DNA of 64,000 nt from Trichomonas vaginalis G3 (Eukaryota > Parabasalia > Trichomonadida > Trichomonadidae): the NCBI RefSeq assembly GCF_026262505.1, contig NC_067206.1, positions 24,815,896-24,879,895 on the forward strand, given 5' to 3'. Position 1 is the stretch's first letter. Each line of letters starts with the position of its first letter. The translations under genes and the position numbers were made by a program. The notes beneath the pieces were generated by a model. It did no database searches and was not told where the DNA came from. It worked only from the letters and a program-made list of their open reading frames with translations. Positions 1 to 7,497 of the stretch are shown in pieces.

Positions 1-461
1 ATAGTGGGGTCATTCAGCATTTGTTGTTGCAACTGTTGTTGTGGTGTTAGTCTTACTATTGGATGTTTCAATGCTCTCTTCCTCTTACGTATATTCTTAC
101 GTATCCTACGTGGCATTTTAAGTGAAGTTAAAAAGCGGCTTTTGACAGATGTTTATATGACACTTTCTCCGGTTTATAGGACCTCTCTCATATTCTATCT
201 TGTTGAGACTTCTTCGTAAAGACTTCTTCGTAAATGTTTTGTCATGACTTCCTGGACTGTTGTCAAAATGTCATGTTGTCTCATTTTTTCAGAGAAGTTC
301 GTTTAACCGAGGGACCGAGGGACCTGGTGACGTAGCGACGATAGACCCTTACTTGTCCGGACATAGTTCTACTATTTTGAGTCCTCTACCGAAAAGTCAA
401 CAGCAACGACTTTCAAAAATTTTAAGGGCTAGAAGGCACAAAGTGCCTGGGAAGCCCCCTT
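1..461. mobile_element. Polinton copy Z, right-end fragment
   Basis: This is the right end of a third Polinton that enters from outside the window. Bases 1-116 (minus strand) match the N-terminal codons of the large structural protein of copies A and B. The sequence that follows matches their right subterminal DNA, and 426-461 is a diverged terminal repeat. It lies in the same orientation as A and B. Only the last ~460 bases are visible, so its state cannot be judged. Confidence 0.85.
426..461 (-). repeat. Terminal inverted repeat of copy Z
   Basis: Matches the right terminal repeat of copy B (53461-53495) with several changes. The inner hairpin reads GGCAC-AAA-GTGCC, where B reads GGCGC-AAC-GCGCC, so both arms have changed together. 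A homopolymer A tract follows the repeat. Confidence 0.75.
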
Positions 462-516
462 CACCCAAAAAAAAACCTCATTTTATATAAACTGCATTTT
501 ATACTAAACATCTTCA

Positions 517-547
517 GGGGCTAGAGGGGCGCAGCCCTGGAAGCCCC
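517..547 (-). repeat. Second, extra Polinton-type terminus
   Basis: A further terminal-repeat-like sequence lies 55 bases beyond the first. It begins GGGGCTAGAGG and ends GGAAGCCCC, with an inner hairpin GGGGC-GCA-GCCCT. It differs from the copy at 426-461, so it is not a simple local duplication. It may be the remaining end of another Polinton or an alternative end of copy Z. A T tract follows it. Confidence 0.6.
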
Positions 548-1503
548 AATATTTTTTTTTAGATTAGTTGTATTTATTTAAATATATTATATTGGCAACC
601 TTTCTTTACCCTGTCCTAATAAACGCATTTTGTAAAAAAATATAGTGCATCAGTTTCGAACTAGCGTCCCCGGTACCCAATAGTAAGGGGTAATAACCAT
701 TCGACCATTTGCCACGTAAAGCATCGCCAGATTTTTTTGTATTTAATCACTCCCAAAACACTGTTTTGGCTTATTGGAAGCATATCAGACATAATCGCCA
801 TAATCAAAAAATCTATATACCCAATAAGTAATAAATTTGTCGATATAGATTTTCCATAAAATTAGTTTTTAGTCTGATCTTAAAATAAATTTAATTTTTT
901 ATAAAAAAAATCACATTTAAAAGTACCTTTTTAGTAGCTCGAAATCCTGTTGGTGGATTTCGGGCGTACTTCAAAATTAGCTTTTCTTCTACATATGCAA
1001 GCTATATTTTAAATATGGAGCAAATCGGATCGGCGAAAGGAGTTTAGTTACCTTTAGAAAATAAAAAAATATTATTAACAAATGAACTTTTCAAGCATAA
1101 ATGAATTTTAGTGATATAACATATCATAGTTCGATGGTTTATCATAATTTTACCAGCACTAATTTTTACTTGCTTCAATATCAAGAGCTGAACCTCAAAT
1201 AATAATATTATTGGACTTTTTGTGAATACATGGTAATCATTTTCAACGGAAAAAAAGGGCAAATGAAATTATATTCATAAAACGTGTGAATTTACTAGCA
1301 ATTTAAGAAGATAATTGATAAATACGTGAAAAATACTATAATTTTGTTTATCTAAATTTCCAAAAAAAATCACAATTATAAGATTTACAAGAAAAATTGT
1401 AATAATTTCAATTCTTTTTTTGATTTACGTTAAATTTTGGGAAAATAAAATTGCTCTCTATGAGGGAATAATTTATTTGAAATAAAAAAAAAAAAAAAAA
1501 AGG
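548..1503. other. Non-coding AT-rich spacer between copies Z and A
   Basis: I see no convincing gene here. The stretch holds an imperfect hairpin at 921-971 (outer arms AAGTAC/GTACTT, inner arms CGAAATCC/GGATTTCG), a weak tRNA-like sequence on the minus strand at about 640-732, and a poly(A) run at 1484-1501 directly before the left end of copy A. Confidence 0.6.
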
Positions 1504-1539
1504 AGTGGGGCTTCCAGGCACTTCGTGCCCTCTAGCCCC
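1504..1539 (+). repeat. Left terminal inverted repeat of copy A
   Basis: Starts AGTGGGGCTTCC and ends CTCTAGCCCC. Beginning with AG fits the usual Polinton terminus. It can fold on itself: outer arms GGGGCT/AGCCCC enclose inner arms GGCAC-TTC-GTGCC. A poly(A) tract abuts it on the left. Confidence 0.85.
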
Positions 1540-1590
1540 AGTCACTTTCTGTCACTTTTCAGGTAAAAACATTTTTATTATTATATATAA

Positions 1591-2409
1591 ATGAATTTTA
1601 CAAAACCACCGTTACCCTTCTTTGGAAATAAGAGTAGATGTAAAGATATTCTATTGAGAGAACTTAAGAAACTACCGAATGGTCTAACATTTGTAGATTT
1701 GTTCGGTGGAAGTTTCTATATATCTCATTTGTGCCATACCGTATTCCCAGACTCAAAGATTATATGCAATGACTTCGACAACTATATGAACCGTCTCAAA
1801 CATATACCAGACACAAACAAAATATTGAGTGAGTTAAAAGAAAAGATACCTATAGGTAAGATGGAAAGTATACCATTAGATAAGAAAGATATTGTGAGAG
1901 AGGTTTTGAAAAAAGCAGAATATATTGACTGGGATAGTATATCTGCTAGACTTTTATATAGTGGTTCTATAAGAGTTCATGACATTGAAACACTTATGTC
2001 AAAAGTTTTATATCTTAACTATACAAAGGTTTTCAAAAAGAACATAGAAAAATATATTGAGGGTATAGAGTTTGTGAGATGTCGTTGGACAGAGTTGTAT
2101 GAAAAATATAAAGACAAGGAAAATGTTTTCTTTATAGTGGACCCGCCATTCTATAACACATGGGATTTTCAATACCAAGTAGACTGGACTTTGAGAGACT
2201 CTTTAGAAACTTTAGACGTTTTACATAACCATCCATGCTTTTACTTTACATCCGATAAAAGTGGTTTGGAAACCGTTATGAGATGGTTAGAGGACATACA
2301 TGACTATGAGTTTAGATATGACAAGATAGAATATGAGAGAGGTCCTATAAACCGGAGAAAGTGTCATAACAAAGAAATTTTATTGGTAAGTAAATGTGGT
2401 TTGAAATAG
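1591..2409 (+). CDS. D12-class DNA N6-adenine methyltransferase (copy A)
   Basis: A 272-residue protein of the Dam/D12 family, which transfers methyl groups to adenine N6 in DNA. Visible motifs are PFFGNKSR near the N-terminus, FVDLFGGSF (residues 34-42, SAM-binding loop) and DPPFYNT (from residue 184, catalytic DPPY/F motif), in the order of the alpha-class enzymes. It is the first gene from the left end, right after the terminal repeat. Trichomonas DNA is known to carry N6-methyladenine, and Maverick-borne methyltransferases of this kind are described there. Inferred role: marking element or host DNA. The reading frame looks whole and copy B carries a close homologue. A short gene overlaps its last codons. 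Confidence 0.9.
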   Translation: MNFTKPPLPFFGNKSRCKDILLRELKKLPNGLTFVDLFGGSFYISHLCHTVFPDSKIICNDFDNYMNRLKHIPDTNKILSELKEKIPIGKMESIPLDKKDIVREVLKKAEYIDWDSISARLLYSGSIRVHDIETLMSKVLYLNYTKVFKKNIEKYIEGIEFVRCRWTELYEKYKDKENVFFIVDPPFYNTWDFQYQVDWTLRDSLETLDVLHNHPCFYFTSDKSGLETVMRWLEDIHDYEFRYDKIEYERGPINRRKCHNKEILLVSKCGLK

Positions 2410-2525
2410 GACTACTTGTTTTAGGTTTTTTCCATTGTGTCATTTACTTATTTGACGTGGCAGAAAGATATAGAGAATATGAAGATGAACCAATGTCTGC
2501 AAATGTTCAGCATATGTACTCGTAA
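2394..2525 (+). CDS. 43-residue membrane peptide overlapping the methyltransferase stop (copy A)
   Basis: A small open frame starts inside the last codons of the methyltransferase gene in another frame. It encodes a single hydrophobic N-terminal stretch (IGLLVLGFFHCVIYLF, about residues 5-20) followed by an acidic tail with EKYREYEDEP-type residues. Copy B has the same frame with only a few changes in the tail (31050-31181), which argues that it is real. Function unknown; a small virion or membrane protein is a guess. Confidence 0.6.
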   Translation: MWFEIGLLVLGFFHCVIYLFDVAERYREYEDEPMSANVQHMYS

Positions 2526-2548
2526 GAGATATTTTTATCTAATATTAA

Positions 2549-2911
2549 ATGGACGCACAGAACTTAGCGAATGCACAGCAACCTGGACAACCAAACCCAG
2601 AGAATATTCCAAATGAAGTTAGAATACAAACTGCAATGGCAAACTATGGTCAAGTGCCAACAGATGTACAAATGCAAACTGCCATGTCAAATGACGCTGC
2701 GTTAGGTTTGCCACCATGGTATGCAAATATGAGATGGAAAGAGTTTTATACAAACCCTGAAGTGGGATATAAACAACTCTATGCAGATGACGCGAACACA
2801 GGAGTTGACCCGGAATATGTTTTCTACCAGAGGAGAAATAGAATGTATGAGCTGCAGTTAAAGAATGCTATGGAACTCAACAGGAAACGTAAGAGACTAG
2901 GCGGACATTAG
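2549..2911 (+). CDS. Conserved 120-residue Polinton protein (copy A)
   Basis: I do not recognise the family. The N-terminal half has two related segments, each with VQMQTAM-type residues (EVRIQTAMANYGQVP and DVQMQTAMSNDAALG). A W/Y-rich middle follows (PPWYANMRWKEFY), and the C-terminus is basic (NRKRKRLGGH). The protein is identical in copy B although the DNA has several silent differences, so it was under selection until recently. It sits in a run of small plus-strand genes that precede the fibre and may be a minor virion protein. Confidence 0.75.
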   Translation: MDAQNLANAQQPGQPNPENIPNEVRIQTAMANYGQVPTDVQMQTAMSNDAALGLPPWYANMRWKEFYTNPEVGYKQLYADDANTGVDPEYVFYQRRNRMYELQLKNAMELNRKRKRLGGH

Positions 2912-2929
2912 ATTTTTACATATAGTAAA

Positions 2930-3172
2930 ATGGGTTTCTTTGGAAGAATAGGAAACTTCTTTCGAAATGTTGGAAGAGGTATATGGAATGGAATAAAATC
3001 TGTCGGAAGAGGAATTTGGAACGGTGTCAAAAATATTGGTAAAAGAGTAGGTCAGTTCGTTGGTATTATACCTAAAGACCCTGAACCAGAAGAACAAGCT
3101 CCTGTTATACAACAGCCTGAACCTGCACCACAGTCTAGTTGGCAACCAAATCCAACACCTCAACCGTATTAA
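2930..3172 (+). CDS. Small amphipathic MGFF- protein (copy A)
   Basis: An 80-residue protein. It starts MGFFGRIGNFFRNVG and continues with two related amphipathic stretches (GRGIWNGIKSVGRGIWNGVKN), then a proline/glutamine-rich tail. The glycine, phenylalanine, tryptophan and lysine pattern resembles membrane-active virion peptides; that role is inferred. The gene at 6291-6692 has a similar start (MGLFG). The start codon follows a T-rich block and TATAGTAAA. Confidence 0.65.
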   Translation: MGFFGRIGNFFRNVGRGIWNGIKSVGRGIWNGVKNIGKRVGQFVGIIPKDPEPEEQAPVIQQPEPAPQSSWQPNPTPQPY

Positions 3173-3176
3173 AAAA

Positions 3177-4025
3177 TTATATTTTTACCGTTCGATAGTA
3201 GTTGTATATGAAACTAAGTTCTAAGTAAAACGCGTGGTATAATGGAATTATTCTCTTTCTTCCATCTGTAGTAAACCATACTTGAAAGTCTGAAATACTT
3301 CCACTCGGCGGTTCATATAGCTTTGTAGGTTTTTCGTAAAAGTCATTTGCCAAGCATAAAAAAGAGTTTTGTGCACCAGAAAATGAAGCATGAACTATAA
3401 TAGCATCTGAGTCGAAAACATCTTTAAATAAATATGGTTCATCTCTTGCATATCGACTGTAAATATTTGCTAAAGGAAGTTCGACTTTCTGATTTAACAT
3501 TCTTTGCAAATAATACCATGACATTGCAGTGAATTCTGTATATATTTGTTCGTCTTTATTTGGATTGTCTTCGTAGATTTGAAATGACACTTGTGAATTT
3601 TGTTTGTCATATACAATTCTCACATAAAGTGTGCTATTGGTATTTGCATATTCATCAGCATATTTTGCATAACATGAGTTTATTTTATCTTCTATATTTT
3701 TTAACGCAGTCTGTAGAGAAGATGAAAGGTCAACTTGTATTAGCTCAATTTCTTCCCACATTTTTCGTTTCCCTTCAGATATATAATCTATATGAAACCT
3801 TACAATAAATGGAAAACTTTTATCTTCTACAGACACAAATTTTATTCTACGAAAGCCAATAGCTTTTGTGACGGATGGGTCTCTTAGCCATCTCAATGGG
3901 TAGTCAAACCGATAGCCTTCATGCTTTACGGTCTCTGTCTCAAACTTTTGACCGACATTAGTAAAAAGTTCATCTAATGGTTTAGTTGTAGCAACTCTAG
4001 AATTTTCTTTTTCTATTGAAAGCAT
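3177..4025 (-). CDS. Conserved 282-residue minus-strand protein (copy A)
   Basis: Family not recognised. It is a mixed beta-rich protein with a long central helical part, and residues such as VWFTTDGRKRIIPLYHAFYL near the C-terminus. It is transcribed away from the fibre gene, with only 18 bases between the two start codons, so both are probably expressed together. A fibre-associated or minor capsid protein is possible from position only. Copy B carries the same gene in broken form. Confidence 0.7.
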   Translation of the reverse strand: MLSIEKENSRVATTKPLDELFTNVGQKFETETVKHEGYRFDYPLRWLRDPSVTKAIGFRRIKFVSVEDKSFPFIVRFHIDYISEGKRKMWEEIELIQVDLSSSLQTALKNIEDKINSCYAKYADEYANTNSTLYVRIVYDKQNSQVSFQIYEDNPNKDEQIYTEFTAMSWYYLQRMLNQKVELPLANIYSRYARDEPYLFKDVFDSDAIIVHASFSGAQNSFLCLANDFYEKPTKLYEPPSGSISDFQVWFTTDGRKRIIPLYHAFYLELSFIYNYYRTVKI

Positions 4026-4043
4026 ATTTTATCTAGAATAAAA
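4026..4043. promoter_or_regulatory. 18-bp divergent promoter-like spacer (copy A)
   Basis: The whole spacer between two divergent start codons is 18 bases and nearly palindromic around CTAG (TTTTATCTAGAATAAAA). Copy B keeps the length with one change. Similar blocks (TTTTA, then TA, then AATAAAA before ATG) precede other virion genes. Confidence 0.5.
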
Positions 4044-5318
4044 ATGTCGAAAGAAACAGCGTCTATGAGAGAAATACAACACAACCGACAACTCATTATA
4101 CAAGCTCTAAATAAGAACACAACAAACATTTCAAACTATTCTAAGATATCTGAGTCATTGAAAGAAGGAAACTTAAAACTGACATTAAACCCATTGACAG
4201 ATGAGTTTCTGTTTCAAGACAATAAGAACCATACTGTCTGTATAAATCCAACAAAAGGAACTTTAAACGAGAAACCTATAGATGAACTTCTTTTGAAAGC
4301 AGATATTGACAACAAAGCTGACAAAGAGTATGTAGATGCAACAAAAGACTATATTCTCGCATGGACAGAAAGAACATACCCACAAAAACATCATACACAT
4401 AACATCTATGACGTAGATGAACTTCAAGAAAAGTTAGATGGCAAAGCTGACAAAGAATATGTTAACGATGAGTTAGCACGTGTGGCTAGTGCATTAGATA
4501 AGAAGGCAGATAAGGAATATGTGGATGAAAAAGGTAAAGAAATTAAAGAAATGGTTGAATGGTACCATGAACGGACATCAAAGATTTTAAAATCTAAAGC
4601 CGATACAGGATGGGTTTCAGGATGTTTAGACCTTAAAGCTGACAAGAACCATACACATACAAGTTTTACAACTTTTACAGCAGACGACATAGTATTGAAC
4701 TTTGACCTTGGTTCAAGTGCACCTTCAGAGAATCCGAGTACAAGCGTAAAAGATACTCTTAACAATTTAGATAACAGTTGCAGGAATATCGAAGAGCATG
4801 CCAGAAACTTTGAAGCATATGAACTACCAACAATGTTAGATAAGAAAGCTGACAAAACAGAGCTTCAAACATTAAAGACAGAAATACTTCAAACAGTATA
4901 TCCTATAGGTTCTATTTATACGTCAATGAACTCTACCAGACCAGAAGTAGTACTTGGTTTTGGAACTTGGACCCAAATAGTCGACAGGTTTTTGTATTGT
5001 GCAAACTCTTCAAAGGAAACAGGTGGAAGTAAAACGATTTCAGGTGCAAATTTACCTGCGCACAGTCACTACATAGATTTAAGTACATCTCAAGCAGGTT
5101 GGCATAAGCATAGATATTGGGATTGGTCAGCAATGATAAAAGGTAAAGGATATGATGTTAAAAACAACGTTAAGTTTGCTATAGATTGTTTCTGGAGTAA
5201 CACTGAGGGAGGAGGAAACCATATACATCGCGTTTCAGGGTATACGCAAACAACGGGACAAAGTAAAGACTACATGCCACCTTACATGACAGTTTACGCA
5301 TGGTATAGAAATGCTTAG
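4044..5318 (+). CDS. Phage-type tail-fibre/adhesin protein (copy A)
   Basis: A 424-residue fibre-like protein. The N-terminal ~100 residues are shared with copy B and probably form the virion anchor. The middle repeats KADKEYVD motifs and HTH/HTHT motifs typical of trimeric phage fibres, in which His-X-His sites bind metal ions. From about residue 286 comes a tip domain beginning YPIGSIYTSMNS, with FGTWTQIVDRFLYC and NLPAHSHYI, much like tail-fibre tips of bacteriophages. Probable job: receptor binding by a virion. Its end overlaps the integrase gene tail-to-tail by four bases. Copy B has a longer, different shaft. The frame looks whole here. Confidence 0.85.
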   Translation: MSKETASMREIQHNRQLIIQALNKNTTNISNYSKISESLKEGNLKLTLNPLTDEFLFQDNKNHTVCINPTKGTLNEKPIDELLLKADIDNKADKEYVDATKDYILAWTERTYPQKHHTHNIYDVDELQEKLDGKADKEYVNDELARVASALDKKADKEYVDEKGKEIKEMVEWYHERTSKILKSKADTGWVSGCLDLKADKNHTHTSFTTFTADDIVLNFDLGSSAPSENPSTSVKDTLNNLDNSCRNIEEHARNFEAYELPTMLDKKADKTELQTLKTEILQTVYPIGSIYTSMNSTRPEVVLGFGTWTQIVDRFLYCANSSKETGGSKTISGANLPAHSHYIDLSTSQAGWHKHRYWDWSAMIKGKGYDVKNNVKFAIDCFWSNTEGGGNHIHRVSGYTQTTGQSKDYMPPYMTVYAWYRNA

Positions 5319-6274
5319 TCGTCATTTTCAACTTCTTTAGCATATTCGTCAGGAGTTGTTTTATATTTGTTAGGAACTGTCTTTGAAAGTATACCACCTT
5401 GAACTTTGACAAGTTTGAAACGAGGTCTGACAATAGTAGTTTTATCTTCTGCTTGCAGTGTGTACATTTTGCCATGTTTGCCTAAAACTTCATAATATTC
5501 TCTTGTATACTTTCTTCTATTTTTACGAACACGAATGTGAGTACCTGTCGGGTTCCCATTGTTGTCATAGTCAATAGTATTTTCATATGGGTCGCGTTTA
5601 GGTATTTCTATTTTTACTTTGTCACCTTTCTGAAGTTTGAAGCCCGGCATTCTTTCTTGTTTGTCTCTTTTGACTAAACTATTAAATATATAGTCTTTCT
5701 CTAAGTCGGGGTTGTTTTTCATTTCTTCGGGGGAGTGGTTTCCCAAACCTTTTTGTTTACGGCTATTGTAAATATTTAAAACTTGTCTCATCTTTGCCAT
5801 GGAGAAGTGTCTATATTTGTCGTCATATGACATTTCATCTACCTCACCACCTTGTGGTTGGTTTAAGTCTCTTAAGATTTTTATACAACTGTCAATGACA
5901 CCAAGAGCAGAATGGTTTTGGTCGACAATGAAATATTGGTTTACATTTTTTGAACGCAGATAGTTTTTAATATCGTCTGATTTGAAAGAACTTTCACAGT
6001 CAGATGTCAGTTTTGTTGGATGGTATTTGTCAACGAATATTGTCAAAGCAGTTTTCACATCTAAAATATTTTTGGACCATAATGGTATGGCTTCACAGTA
6101 TCTTGTGTTTTGACCAACAAATATTAGCCAGTATGGTGGTCCATCTTCTCTATACCTCGGAATGTTTTCCAAGATATCCATAAACCAAGCATTTGGTGTT
6201 GAACTAAAGATTTTTACCATGAGTGCTTTCTTTGTTGCTTTAGAAACATACGGGTCCTTGTTTGAATTCGTCAT
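5315..6274 (-). CDS. Retroviral-type integrase (copy A)
   Basis: A 319-residue DDE/D-type integrase, the enzyme that inserts Polinton DNA. The core shows WFMDILENIP (first acidic residue), LTSDCESSF (second), and a third acidic residue in the ALGVID segment 36 positions further on. The C-terminal part has a small beta-barrel-like stretch (FKLQKGDKVKIEIPKRDP) and a basic segment. The gene faces the fibre and is divergent from the small MGLFG gene, with 16 bases between the start codons. The frame looks whole in this copy. Confidence 0.88.
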   Translation of the reverse strand: MTNSNKDPYVSKATKKALMVKIFSSTPNAWFMDILENIPRYREDGPPYWLIFVGQNTRYCEAIPLWSKNILDVKTALTIFVDKYHPTKLTSDCESSFKSDDIKNYLRSKNVNQYFIVDQNHSALGVIDSCIKILRDLNQPQGGEVDEMSYDDKYRHFSMAKMRQVLNIYNSRKQKGLGNHSPEEMKNNPDLEKDYIFNSLVKRDKQERMPGFKLQKGDKVKIEIPKRDPYENTIDYDNNGNPTGTHIRVRKNRRKYTREYYEVLGKHGKMYTLQAEDKTTIVRPRFKLVKVQGGILSKTVPNKYKTTPDEYAKEVENDD

Positions 6275-6290
6275 TTTTAACCCATAAGAA
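6275..6290. promoter_or_regulatory. 16-bp divergent promoter-like spacer (copy A)
   Basis: Separates the integrase and MGLFG start codons. It reads TTTTAACCCATAAGAA; copy B has a 17-bp version. It belongs to the same T-block/TAA-block class as the fibre spacer. Confidence 0.45.
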
Positions 6291-6692
6291 ATGGGTTTAT
6301 TTGGCGCATTAGCAGGAGTCGCATCTAGATTTTTGCCCGCAGTGGGAACAATAGCCAGAGGTGTATTTGGAGTTGGAAGGAAGATTTTGAGTACATTAGG
6401 TATACTTAAAGAGAAAGCACAACCTATTATACAAACTGTACAGAAAGGTTGGGAGGTAGCACGAGATGCAGCAAATCTTATTCCAAATCCTGAAACAAGA
6501 GGAAAAGTTCAAGGATGGATGGACAATGTAGGAAGACAAGCAGGAAACTACTATAACAAAGCAAATGACTACTATAACCAAGCAGGACACTATATGGACC
6601 AAGGTGAAAGATTCTTTAACAGAGGATATAACCATGCACAACAGTGGGTAAACAACAACCAACCTCAACCGCCTCAAACGTGGGGAATGTAA
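6291..6692 (+). CDS. MGLFG virion-type protein (copy A)
   Basis: A 133-residue protein. The N-terminal ~45 residues (from MGLFGALAGVASRFLPAVG) are hydrophobic and glycine-rich, with an amphipathic helix pattern. The second half repeats YYNKANDYYNQAGHYMDQG, rich in Tyr, Asn and Gln, then a short NQPQPPQ tail. Copy B differs at few residues. A membrane-active minor virion protein is inferred, as for the MGFF- protein. No enzyme motif is present. Confidence 0.7.
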   Translation: MGLFGALAGVASRFLPAVGTIARGVFGVGRKILSTLGILKEKAQPIIQTVQKGWEVARDAANLIPNPETRGKVQGWMDNVGRQAGNYYNKANDYYNQAGHYMDQGERFFNRGYNHAQQWVNNNQPQPPQTWGM

Positions 6693-6711
6693 AATTTTTT
6701 ACTGAGATGAA

Positions 6712-6864
6712 ATGAACAATACAGCATTGAGACAAATGGGTTCAAGATGGATTTGTCGGCTTCCAGCAGTTAAACTACGTGTTTGTCAAGTTCTTCCTAT
6801 ACCTCAGGAAGTTTTAGACCGACATAAAAAACCTCAACAACCAGTTGAAAACAAACCAAACTAA
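6712..6864 (+). CDS. 50-residue protein with a variable core (copy A)
   Basis: A short plus-strand gene. Its start (MNNTALRQMGSRWICRLPA) and end (QQPVENKPN) match copy B, but the middle is unrelated between the copies. The same upstream block (TTTTTTACTGAGATGAA) precedes this gene and the next one, which supports both starts. Function unknown. Confidence 0.55.
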   Translation: MNNTALRQMGSRWICRLPAVKLRVCQVLPIPQEVLDRHKKPQQPVENKPN

Positions 6865-6883
6865 AATTTTTTACTGAGATGAA

Positions 6884-7468
6884 ATGACCGAAGAAGTTGA
6901 AACGGTAGATTTGACACCACAAACAAAAAGTTCAGAACCATTGTCAAAACCTGTCAAAGAACTTACAGATGAAGAGAAAAATTCAATAATAGAAAGTGCC
7001 AGGTCTGGAAATACAAACTCTAACTACAAAGTCACTTTTCATAAAAATGGAACGGCAAGTATCTCAAAAAAGAAACAGACTCTCACAAATAAAATATTGA
7101 AGTCTGAAGGAGCTTTCGAGACAACAGATGGAAAAGTTTACTTCACTGACCAACAGTTCATTATAGAACATCTCATTGACTTAGAGTCGAAATATTCTAA
7201 ACTTTACAACAAACACAAAAAGTTGAAAGGAAAACAAAAACAAATGGCATATGATATTTATGAAGATGTTGACGACACAACTGTTCCAGCAAGTGAGGTA
7301 AAGTCAGAGGAACCGAAAAGTGACGAAAAACCAATAGAAGAAGAAAAACCAAAAACTGAAGATAAACCAAAACCAAAGTTTAGTTTCCAAACTAAACCAA
7401 GTCAACCTTCATTAGCTGGTATGGGTTGGCGTCAAAGACTTATGGCAGCAGGTGGTTATGTAAAGTAA
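6884..7468 (+). CDS. Acidic/lysine-rich 194-residue protein (copy A)
   Basis: Family not recognised. A folded-looking core (about residues 40-130, including YKVTFHKNGTASI and DGKVYFTDQQFIIEHL) is followed by a Glu/Lys/Pro-rich tail and ends in MGWRQRLMAAGGYVK. It lies directly upstream of the polymerase gene, with ~29 bases between. It could be the terminal protein or an accessory factor for protein-primed replication, but only position suggests this. Confidence 0.6.
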   Translation: MTEEVETVDLTPQTKSSEPLSKPVKELTDEEKNSIIESARSGNTNSNYKVTFHKNGTASISKKKQTLTNKILKSEGAFETTDGKVYFTDQQFIIEHLIDLESKYSKLYNKHKKLKGKQKQMAYDIYEDVDDTTVPASEVKSEEPKSDEKPIEEEKPKTEDKPKPKFSFQTKPSQPSLAGMGWRQRLMAAGGYVK

Positions 7469-7497
7469 AGAAAAAATATTTTTTTATTTTTATAAAA

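Noticed and set aside
640-732. A functional tRNA gene
   Set aside because: A- and B-box-like words are present, but the acceptor and T stems do not pair, so it is kept only as a weak observation.
1044-1262. 72-codon minus-strand frame in the spacer before copy A
   Set aside because: Low-complexity AT-rich composition, no motif, no upstream signal and no counterpart elsewhere in the window.
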